Shown here piece by piece: positions 55,362 through 64,000 of a stretch of 64,000 bases of DNA. The notes beneath the pieces are model-generated. The model searched no databases. It worked only from the letters and a program-made list of their open reading frames with translations, and had not been told where the DNA came from. Numbering within the stretch: the stretch's first letter is position 1; each line of letters begins with the position of its first letter. The position numbers were made by a program, and so were the translations under genes. Source of the DNA: Ceriagrion tenellum. Lineage: Eukaryota; Arthropoda; Insecta; Odonata; Coenagrionidae. The stretch covers positions 4,898,001 to 4,962,000 of the forward strand of contig OY720632.1 in assembly GCA_963169105.1 (NCBI GenBank). Reading direction: 5' to 3'.

Positions 55362-55675
55362 TTATACCAGAGTCCCTGATGGATCGTGGATATCGCGATA
55401 CGCTTTGGTCTTTTCCAATTCGTCGGTTATGTGTTTCGTCCTCAATGGAGTTCTTAAGGAGTTCATTCTTTCACCCTTCTTTATTTCCTGTAGGTACCTT
55501 AATTTGAACGTTTCTTCATTGCCAATCAGGTACAATGGGAGTCTTTGCATGAATGAAATATACAGTCCAAATAACTCCTTCATCTGCCTATTAGCTGTTA
55601 CTACCTTTCCACTTTTCCTCGCCAGATTCTCTCTCCTGTATCGAAATATCTCTGGGATTTATCGAAATCCGACTT
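55362..55675 (-). CDS. Unrecognised protein-like open frame
   Basis: A minus-strand frame open for about 104 codons from just after a stop near 55675 to the stop at 55362. The first in-frame ATG is at about 55583. The product is charged and looks like real protein: IFRYRRENLARKSGKV, KELFGLYISFMQRLP, KLRYLQEIKKGERMNS, KHITDELEKTKAYRDIHD. Unlike other long frames here it is not in low-complexity DNA. I do not recognise a domain. It could be a transposon remnant or an isolated exon; possible acceptor AATAG|G lies just before the ATG. The overlapping plus-strand frame (55279-55770) is less protein-like. Confidence 0.25.
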
Positions 55676-55770
55676 CTAAGTTGTCTTTATCTTCCCTTTT
55701 ATTTATCATTCCGTTTCTCTATCCGTCCCTCCCGTTTATCCCTCATATCCCTCCATTATTGGTATTCTAG

Positions 55771-56513
55771 TAGGTAAATTGATGTTCCTAATCTTTTTAT
55801 TTTCATCGCTACCTTTAGAAGTTGCAATCAAATAAACGTATCCCAAACGGGAACAGTGCAACTTATTTTCGCTCACGAATAAGAAAACTAGCTGTCGTGT
55901 GGTAAGATTGTTCATTTAGGATGGCCATCGAAAGTTATTGGCGTGTCTCTAAGAAGCACTCAGCTTTGATGATGGCTCATTATTTAATGCATTTCATTGC
56001 AATGCATTTAATGCATTTCAAGCTTGGATACCCACTGACACTTGTCACTATTAAAAAAAATGAATGGGTTGTAAATTGCTGGATGAATGGAGGGAACAAG
56101 ATTCCTGAGACCGGAAATCCATCCAGAGAGAGAGAGAGAGAGGGAGTTCTGTATTTCCTACGTCTTTGCAATTGTGGAAGTAAAAGATGTGGGGACTGCC
56201 GAAGGTTTGCGTCTCATCTCTTGTTTAGGTTTTGATTACTTTTCATCCCTAACATTTTTCTAGGCGTTCGTTCCTAGCTTCTCGATGGGAATCGTTCGAA
56301 TTATCTATTTAGGAAATACCAACGATGAATATCTCGAGTCTGCATTAACATTCTCATGCAGTGAAATGCCATTTTTTAAGTCCACGATTTAATAAACAAT
56401 TTTAGAGCTGTTATTATATCCGTACACCACTACGTGGTCAGGGTACATTGATTTTGTCACGGCAGAAATTAACGCATTGAAGGAGGCGTTGCAGGTGTGG
56501 AAAAGAACACGGC
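55771..56513. other. No gene; GA microsatellite
   Basis: (GA)n at 56125-56142 and a repeated AATGCATTT word at 55985-56020. Otherwise plain. Confidence 0.35.
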
Positions 56514-57279
56514 GTGTTTTTTAAGTTCCGTTTAAAAATAAAAATGAAACAAGTTAACTTTTCTTAACAATTTTATTTTTACATGACAACCTATACCTTA
56601 ATATACTTTCCCACATAATTTTCACTAATATTAAGGCACTTATCGCATCGTAGAACCAGCTTTTGAATCCCATATTAATAGAAGTCTTCCGCCTGATTTG
56701 ACAATCCCTGCAACACGGTCATTTTGACCTTATTATCGTCGTCGTGGCTCTGACTACTCGGATGCATCTTTTAATGCAATTTAAATGCACAGGGGCTAGT
56801 CACTGGGCAACAGATTGGGACTCTACGGAGGGTGATCAAGCTGTTCCCGGCCAAATGTTCCGATGAGATCTTGAATTTGATTAGCCGTGCGAGCGTTGTC
56901 ATGAAGTAGAACGATTCCCTTACTCAGCATGCGACGCCTTTTGATTTGAATTGTCTAAAAGCTCCAACCCATTTCCGTACCTTTCAATCGCTCGTCATTT
57001 TTTTCCTACACTTCACTGATCTGATGATGAATTTCAGCCGCTTTTATGGCCTTAAGCATTAAGAAAACGAATCACAGCGCGTATTTCACAGTCGGCGGGA
57101 TTCTCAAACGATGAAGGCAATACAGATACTCACAAATAAACGTAAATACGGTCGAATGTTTCCGTAAAGGCGTCTGTGGCATCCTATCTGATATAGTTAC
57201 ACGGCGCTCATGGGCCAAATGCCGACCGCAGCAATGAATTGGCCGAATTTCAAAACGGTACTTACTTAAAAAAACAACC
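56514..57279 (-). pseudogene. mariner-family transposon with internal deletion
   Basis: The ends GTTTTTTAAGTTCCGTTT and (complement) GTTTTTTTAAGTAAGTACCG act as approximate TIRs. Minus-strand coding: LKAIKAAEIHHQISEV (N-terminal helix-turn-helix), GTEMGWSF, then directly RRRMLSKGIVLLHDNARTA, the second catalytic D, and LDHPP, stop, SPNLLPSD, the region of the third. The C-terminus has LSNQAEDFY and GIQKLVLRCDKCLN. The block between the HTH and MLSKGI, which holds the first catalytic D, is missing, and stops are frequent. Confidence 0.75.
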
Positions 57280-57545
57280 CTCCTATATATAGAAATGATA
57301 AGCATCACCTTACGAGTCTATCGACCTATGTCCGTCTGTCTGTCTGTCTCTTTGCACGATAACTGCCATAAAAGTTGAGATATCGAGCTTAAATTTGGGT
57401 CATATTCCTCTAGTAGTCCTCAGACATGGCATAGATCTAAAATGGATGGGATAAGACGAAAACCACGCCTTTTTTGACATAAATTGAAAGCGGTGGTCGG
57501 GTATTTATGCTTCGGCAAGGCCGAAGTTAATTTATTTACTAGTTA
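57280..57545. repeat. Probable unclassified interspersed repeat with hairpin
   Basis: It begins after the mariner end with GTCCGTCTGTCTGTCTGTC, continues through GCACGATAACTGCCATAAAA, and ends with a perfect hairpin CTTCGGC-AAG-GCCGAAG at 57511-57527. Similar blocks recur in insect genomes, as I recall, but I cannot assign a class. Confidence 0.3.
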
Positions 57546-57768
57546 TATTTTACATTACTATTACTTGAAAAAGGTTTTGATCCAATTTGTATTATTTCAC
57601 ATTCATCATACCTATTTTTTATGCTTTCACTGTCAAAGTTATTCTCAATATTTTCATTTTGCTTCAACCGTCGTTATTCTCTATGAATGGCCTTTTAATC
57701 ATTTACCTTTCATGATTTTTTCATGACTGTTTTCCTATTTTTTAAAAGGCAGTGTTCGAACACCCTGA

Positions 57769-57860
57769 TCTTTGCCAACTATAGTCATGCTATTGGCTGA
57801 GACTCAAACTGTGCTCTGCTGAGTTGGAAATTCTGGGTTTCAATCCCCGGACCGCCTTTC
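57769..57860 (+). mobile_element. Possible tRNA-like SINE head
   Basis: TTGGCTGAGACTCAAACTG resembles an A box and GGGTTTCAATCCCC a B box about 45 nt downstream, close to tRNA spacing. Acceptor pairing is not evident. Confidence 0.3.
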
Positions 57861-60800
57861 CTGTGATTCAATACTCAACTAGTCTCACGTCTCATCTGAT
57901 ATATTTGTTCCCTTGTGGTCAACTATGAAGTTACAAAAGACTTTAATGTGAGTGAACTTCAGAGTAATGACCCCTTTGTAGCGATTAAAATGGCTTGAGA
58001 GAGAGAGTGGGAAAAGCCGTGCAAATCTGAACATGAGATGCATGGCGTTTGTAGGTCATGTTTTGATTCCTCGCTTTTACTTATTCGAGATTTCTTTCTT
58101 TCCAGGTAAATATTTCTTCCCTATTGGTCTGCAATATTAGCACAATATCCTAGTGGAGACTCTTGGACTCCATTTCCAAAGGTACTGTACACGCGTACGA
58201 CGCATCCATTCAAATAATGTTTAATCTTCTGTTGCAGCGTCATTTGTATTACATGTGAACTGGAATATGAAAAGTTCCTTTCCGCTTGCATTACCATTAA
58301 AATAAACGAGGCACTTGTATTCATTGTGTCCAAGGCCTATATCGATTATACGAAATCCGTGGCGTTTTTGATTCTCGTTTCTTAATCCTGAACCGTCACT
58401 GAATAATATTCCCGATTTTTTCTTCGTCTTTTTTTATTTAGAGGTTTTTATTGAAGTTTCACATGTTTGTCTGGGTCAAACCTTGAAATTAAACTTTGAA
58501 CTACTTCCTGATGACTTAAAGGTATGAATTATCGCCCATTGATGCAGTTTTGGAGAAAAATGAAAAAATCGATATTTAATAATTTGCCACGCGTTTAATG
58601 ATAGGTGTTTAGTTTGTTATTTCATGTACTAAGCATTTTTGTGGTGATGTTTGCTTGTAACTACAAACAGTTGTACGTTTATATTTAAAATCATCTTAAA
58701 ATTGAGCTAAGTTTTTTGCAAATGTAGCCTTTGCTGATTTTTAAAAATAATAATAATGCTGTTCCTTAAGATGCAATTGAAATAGAAGGGAACCATGTAC
58801 AAAATAAGGGATATAGACATTCTTTTGAGACCTTAGTCTCGCATAATGGTTGCCGACTCACTGAACATTTAATCTGATCTGTGTTACATTCATTTTGTAA
58901 AGAGCGCTTAAATGCGATTGAACAATTAAATGAAAGAACATAGAAAAAATAAACATGAACAAAGATGAAAATGAATAAACAAGGAAAATGTACAAAAAGG
59001 AAAAATATTCAACACTCCACACACAGACTTACATCACGGTCATGGATTGGCGGCAAGCTCTTATTTCCCAAGAGCAAGCAAAAACTCAACCTCCCCATTT
59101 TGGAACAACCAAGTTCTAGCTGCTTTACAAAACTTCTATTCACTTTCTGCTTCAAACAAGTCAGGCGGTTGTGAAGAAAAGATTTTTGGTCCCAAATAAT
59201 TATAACATTGCCTATATGATTCTTTTTAAGGTCTAGGAATGAGGAAATCATCGTCAAATCTAAATTCATAAGCCCTTGGCTTATTTAATTCACCACCACG
59301 GTTATAAAAAAATCTTAAAACTTTGTAAAGTTTGTAACACGTTTATAAAGCATTCTTATAACTTAAATAGGGAAGTGGTACTCTGGACACATGTTGATAG
59401 CTCTCTGATAGTTTAATCTAATTTTCCGCCGAATCCTATGGTTGCTGATCAGTCCGGTCATACTCTGTGGTAATGTCACATGCGGAGCCTCTAACTAGAC
59501 CATGTTCAGAATTCACGTTGTCGAATTTAGAAGGAATATACATGAAATACTTCTTGAAGCTTTTCAATTCAGAACTATTTTAAATGTGTTTTCAGTCTCG
59601 AAAGGCCTTAATAGACTTTCCGCTGGCAATATTACCATCGCCATTTTGAGACGTAGTGATGTCTCTCTACAAATCTATTAGGGAATCCCCATTATTTTCC
59701 AGAGTACCGAGTTCGTTCCTGGGGGATGCCTGCGACGCGCACGTGTTATATCTTGTGTACTCATTCAAAAAAATATAAGCTCCAGCATTGAAACATCTTT
59801 TGAAGTTGAAATTATAAAAACGTGCAATTTTTCACTTTATGAATTAGAACAATGTGTGAAATAGCACACTTTTTTCATCGTGTTCATATTCCACTCTGCC
59901 TGTCGAGAATCTTAAGATTACGCATCTGTTGAAGGTGAACTTACTAGCAAGAACGGTTATATTCTTCGTTGCCATCGATATTGTGGGAGAAGTGCAGCTG
60001 TTGCGTCTGCAAATTCTCATGTCGCAAAATAGATAAGAGTCTCAGTACCGTTGTGCGTAACCCGGAAATGTTTTGAATCTCTAATTTGATAAGGAGATTG
60101 CCACTTTTGCAAATTTAAAGGCTGGCTGGACCGATGTTGGAATATATTCAGTTACTAAACTTGACTGTTTCTGCAAATATCGCGATGCGCTTCCCTCTTA
60201 CTCTTTGCCTTTACTAGCCCTTTGATTCAACGTGGCTAGAGCGATGACACTGTGCAACAAAACGCGAGGTCACAAAAACTTTTTTCGAAAATGTTGGCGT
60301 TCTCTATGCATTTCGACCTCCTGAATTCAAAAATGGCATTCAAAACATCGTATCACCCACATTTTTTGCACAAAACATTTGCAATTAAAGATAATACAGT
60401 ATTATAATATGGACGAAAACACCATATGAAGCTTAGAAGCGGCGCATCGCTTTCAACTGTTCAACACTTGCGCCCCTAGTGGCACACAGCGAACTGTTTT
60501 GAGTATCATTTTCGGAATCAGGATACAGAAAAACATTGAGAACACCTACTTTTGTGAAAAAAGTTTTTTCACTGTTGCATTGTGTAATCTTAGGTCGTAA
60601 AATGCATATTTTATCGACTTTTTAAATCGGTTGACAAATTGAATCTTGGACACAATTTCACTGGAGTGCATCTGTTTGTACGTTGGACTTCACCAAACTT
60701 GCAACACTGGTAATGATAAGGGAATTACACTTCAATTTGTTTTCCAAAATGAAGCTTTTTTTGACTAGAGTTTTCGACGCGGTGTCTGAGTTATAGACTA

Positions 60801-60947
60801 AATCATATTGTAATATCCTGATTTTTTTTAAGAGCATTAGACTCGGAATGAAGTCTTGACATTTCTTAGCAGCAGTTTTAATAATAGAAATTATGAAAAT
60901 CTCAATCGAAAACATTATTACGCAATGTACGTCATGTGATTTCTCTT
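57861..60947. other. No recognisable feature
   Basis: About 3 kb of AT-rich unique-looking sequence. Minus-strand frames at 59009-59269 and 60658-60915 (about 85 codons each) have protein-like composition but no recognised motif. Confidence 0.35.
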
Positions 60948-61157
60948 ATTCATTATTTATATTAATGACCTTAGTCCTAGAGTTAGCAATAAATTAAGAT
61001 TGTTTGCAGACGATACAGTTATCTACCGTAAAATGAGCGAATGACTTTGTAGTTTTGTGACCATTTCATCTCCATAAACTTTCCACGGCTGGTGACCTAA
61101 CACCCCCTGCCACACGCCCATACGGCGGCTCGCAGGGTATTATGTAGATGTGTCATG
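60948..61157 (+). mobile_element. CR1/L2-like LINE with large internal deletion (copy 11)
   Basis: It starts with INDLSPRVSNKLRLFADD and TVIYRKMSE, including the RT catalytic box. Then, after about 25 bp, it jumps to the 3' UTR (GTGACCATTTCATCTCC), the CGGCGGCTCGCAGGGTATT box and a TATGTAGATGTG tail. All sequence between the FADD box and the 3' UTR is gone. Confidence 0.8.
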
Positions 61158-62805
61158 AGGCTATGGGTTACTATACCTTTGGATTGACTAAAGTGCAATC
61201 GGTACAAAACTAATCTTTTCATATAGATTTAACTCTCGTGAACTAGTGCGCAAAGTTTGACAATTGCGCATTTGGTGCTTATTTGTTTAAATATTTTTCG
61301 GTTTTGGTGCTTTCCAATCGTCACCGCGAAGTCATTTGAGCAGCGCCGGCGGAAACGAATCCGAACCTTTACTTGATCTGTGCTTAGCAGGTGACTCCAG
61401 TGATGGCAGCGAATATATGCAATAGTAGATACCAAAACACCTCGCTTGCTAGTTAAACGAGATCTCCTCCCATGAGTTAATGAATGACCCATTGTTTTTG
61501 TTATTTAAGTTACTATTTTATCACTTCAATGAGAGTATCAAACTATCTTCTTCAGACTATCCGATTGCATGCTCTAGTCTTACACACTATGGTTAAACTT
61601 GACACGATAATTAATCTTTACAAATATTTTTAAAGGCACTTTATCTATTATAAGATTGAAGTTTATTTCACGGCTCAGATACATTGAGTCTGCAATTTTT
61701 AACTTATCTTTTGATGTACACGTCTAACTTTGGGCACTGATGTGGGGTTCTGTCACCTTGATCGCTCTGACCTCTAATTAATCTTAATATTTTAAGTTGA
61801 CATCTTCACAATTGGGAAGATGACCAATAACGTTGTTTAATAAAGTCAAATTCATAATGAAATAATGAAGGGATTTCTGCATCAATATGATTTTGATTAC
61901 CTTGGCCCTCCCTTCAATACATGAAAGAGCTTATGACTGCGTCTCGGAAACCCACAGATTACAATATAGCCACGACAATGGCCTAATTTAAATATATTAT
62001 GCCTCATTTAAATATAATAAATAATGTTTATGATAATTATTCATGGTTTCCATTTGGTAGTTGTCGGTAGGAGTTTGTGGGACATCATCCCGGTCCCGAA
62101 TGTGTGCCAGGCCGTTCGCACAGACACCACTGTCGAACTTTTCGTTTAAATTGATAAAGCATTCATTGATTAATTTCCTCGTATTTTTTCACCGTTGAGT
62201 TCAATATACATGAAATTAATGCATAAGTTATCAGAAGCTGAGTAAGTGGACAATTTGATGATGCTAACTGCGTTTCCTGCCAAATAAAAGTATTCAAACT
62301 ATGAATTAAGTTTGATAATTTTTGATTGGACGGTAATATCGTTTGTTTTAGTCTGGTAATTGTAGAAAGAAGGTTCAATATTATACTGTGTGAACAGAAT
62401 CGTAGGTGTGCCCATTAATAAATTCCATAAATTAATGTTTAATTCATTCCGCCAGGCCTATCATTCACCTAAAATTATGATAAAATATTTGTTCAAGCCT
62501 CCGCAGTGTGTTGGCTCAGTGAAATAACTGCTTAATTCGAGTTTTTCTGTGAAATGAAATAATCGCTAACTGAAGATTCATGATAACTATCTTAGCAATC
62601 GATTGTTGGAACAATGATGTAATCAACGGTCGAGGGAAGGATTATCGTATTTAATCGCATATTCGTCGCAGATTTTACGCTAATTTTTCTTGCTAAAAAG
62701 TAGGGTGCGACCATTGTGAGGGGAAATAAATAAATAAAATTTTGCCGGTATTAGACATACCTAGGTCGTTTATTACGTACTTAACTGTCTTAATTGCAAA
62801 GATAG
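61158..62805. other. No recognisable feature
   Basis: AT-rich. The minus-strand 87-codon frame at 61229-61492 has no recognised motif. Confidence 0.3.
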
Positions 62806-63285
62806 CATTTGGGACCCTGGTCATAAAGATGTAACAAAAAAAAATTTTTTAAATACCAAGAAAAGCAGCGCGCTTCGTTAAAAACTGCTACGAGCGTACA
62901 TATAGCGTCTCACAACTTTTAGAGGGATTAAGGTGAGAGCCCCTAGAGACTCGGAGGCTACACGCTAGGCTTAGGTTGCTTGAAAAATTCAGAACTGATA
63001 TTTTTCAGAGCGACTTAGAGAATATTATCATGACTCCTCACTACATTTCTAGGTCTGACAAAAGCGATAAAATAAGAGAGATACTCTGCCGAACAGATAG
63101 GTACAAGAAATCGTTCTTTAGGCGAACAATAAGCGATCAAAATAAAAATTATGCTCCACTAAATACACTCCTATAATACATGTCAAAATTTCATCTCCAA
63201 AAAACTTACAACTTTACACGGCTGGTAACCTAACACCCCCTGCCACACACGGATGCGGCGGCTCGAGGGCTATTATGTAGATTTA
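62806..63285 (+). mobile_element. CR1/L2-like LINE 3' end (copy 12)
   Basis: Plus-strand coding from WDPGHKDVT through KAARFVKNCYERTYSV and RLRLLEKFRTDIFQSDLENI to IRREILCRTDRYK-like sequence, 3' UTR, GATGCGGCGGCTCGAGG box and TATGTAGATTTAGATGTAG tail. The start is poly-A-like (AAAAAAAAATTTTTT), probably decay inside codons. Confidence 0.85.
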
Positions 63286-64000
63286 GATGTAGAAGTACAC
63301 TGTAAACCTTTGACCAGTGTTCTTCCTTTCATTTTTTCTTTATTCTCTCTCTCTTTCTCTTCGGTTTGCTTTGTGCTCTTTCTTTCATCCGTCTCGCATC
63401 TCCTTCTCACCACCTTCCGCCCGACCACTGCCTAAACCTCTCAGATTTCTGCTCATCGCCTTTGCATTTCTCTCCTTTCCCCCCTTGCGCCTTCAACCAC
63501 TCCCTGCCACCCGCCCCCCCCCTCACAATGGCCCACAACCCACACACCTCTCTCTAAATCCCAATTGATAGGATGGCGTATCCGCTCCATTTTCCTAATC
63601 CCCGGGATTCGTATAGGGATGAGTGGGTGGGAGGGAGGGAGAGAGGGGGGTCGGATGTGTGAGTAGACCCAAGCCGCCATTGATTCTAAGAAGGAATTGT
63701 GGGGGGAGGGAGGGAGGGAGGGACGGGAAGGGGGTGGGAGAGGAAGGAGGAAGGATGTAGGTGGACAATTGGGGGTTGGGGGTGGAGGAGTATTTTGAGA
63801 GAGGGGGTGGGGCCGATAGAGGAAGCTCTCCGGAGTCGACAATTACTTAAAAAGGGATCTCGCGTTAAATTAAATACGGGGCGAGGGATTTGCCCTTCCC
63901 CACCGCACCCCCTGATCACACTACCTCCCCATCCTCCCCCCTCCCCTTCCATCGGAATACCTGGGTCTGTACGTTCCTGCCCACGTGTGCTCACGCGCGA
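63286..64000. repeat. Pyrimidine-rich then G-rich low-complexity region
   Basis: 63330-63560 is C/T-rich. 63620-63830 is G-rich with GGGAGGGAGGGAGGGAGGG at 63706-63725, a canonical G-quadruplex pattern. The 129- and 102-codon frames on the minus strand are compositional. Confidence 0.6.

Overview
The window looks like repeat-rich intergenic or intronic DNA from an arthropod nuclear genome, most likely an insect. The evidence is AT-rich sequence with long pyrimidine/purine-rich tracts, no operon-like packing, and a dense set of decayed eukaryotic transposons: CR1/L2-like and RTE-like LINEs, Penelope-like elements, Tigger/pogo, mariner, piggyBac-like and hAT elements, and tRNA-derived SINEs. 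The species cannot be fixed by reading. I found no host protein-coding gene I can support. Nearly every ORF with recognisable protein similarity is a broken transposon gene.

Layout. 0-9 kb: a Penelope-like GIY-YIG fragment (1-415), a Penelope-type terminal repeat with a hammerhead-like ribozyme fold (425-520), a CR1-like 3' end (2228-2984), the first copy of a ~550-bp TIR family called here 'AAGGTAG' (4678-5230), and an RTE-like C-terminus (6640-7380). 9-17 kb: a TIR element (8912-9336), then pyrimidine/purine-rich sequence and a second AAGGTAG copy. 17-31 kb: a LINE graveyard with six CR1-like 3' pieces, nested or tandem insertions, RTE-like C-termini, two more AAGGTAG copies, a foldback element with hammerhead-like arms (21562-21883), a hAT MITE (23856-24027), a tRNA-derived SINE (about 24890-25190), a Tigger relic (26791-27860) and a 221-bp duplication. 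31-45 kb: inverted SINE heads, an AAGGTAG copy, CR1-like copies on both strands, a second foldback element (39641-39946), another LINE clade (41815-42835) and a second Penelope-like relic (43827-44665). 45-64 kb: two AAGGTAG copies, a piggyBac-like element (47117-48103), a palindromic hAT MITE with 8-bp TSD (48951-49168), a third foldback element (54507-54741), an internally deleted mariner (56514-57279), CR1-like fragments (60948-61157, 62806-63285) and a G-rich end.

The most interesting result is a recurring RNA-like module, CUGANGA - stem II - GAAAC..GUH, the core of a hammerhead ribozyme. It occurs beside or inside Penelope-like relics and in both arms of three foldback elements. All three foldbacks have inverted arms, a 35-41 bp one-sided tail and direct flanking repeats of about 12 bp. 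That architecture matches Penelope-like elements with inverted pseudo-LTRs and suggests a non-autonomous, ribozyme-bearing retroelement group. The copy at 472-518 can be folded by hand with all three stems and a GUC cleavage triplet. A second theme is CR1-like copies that share unique 3' flanks, consistent with 3' transduction and template jumping.
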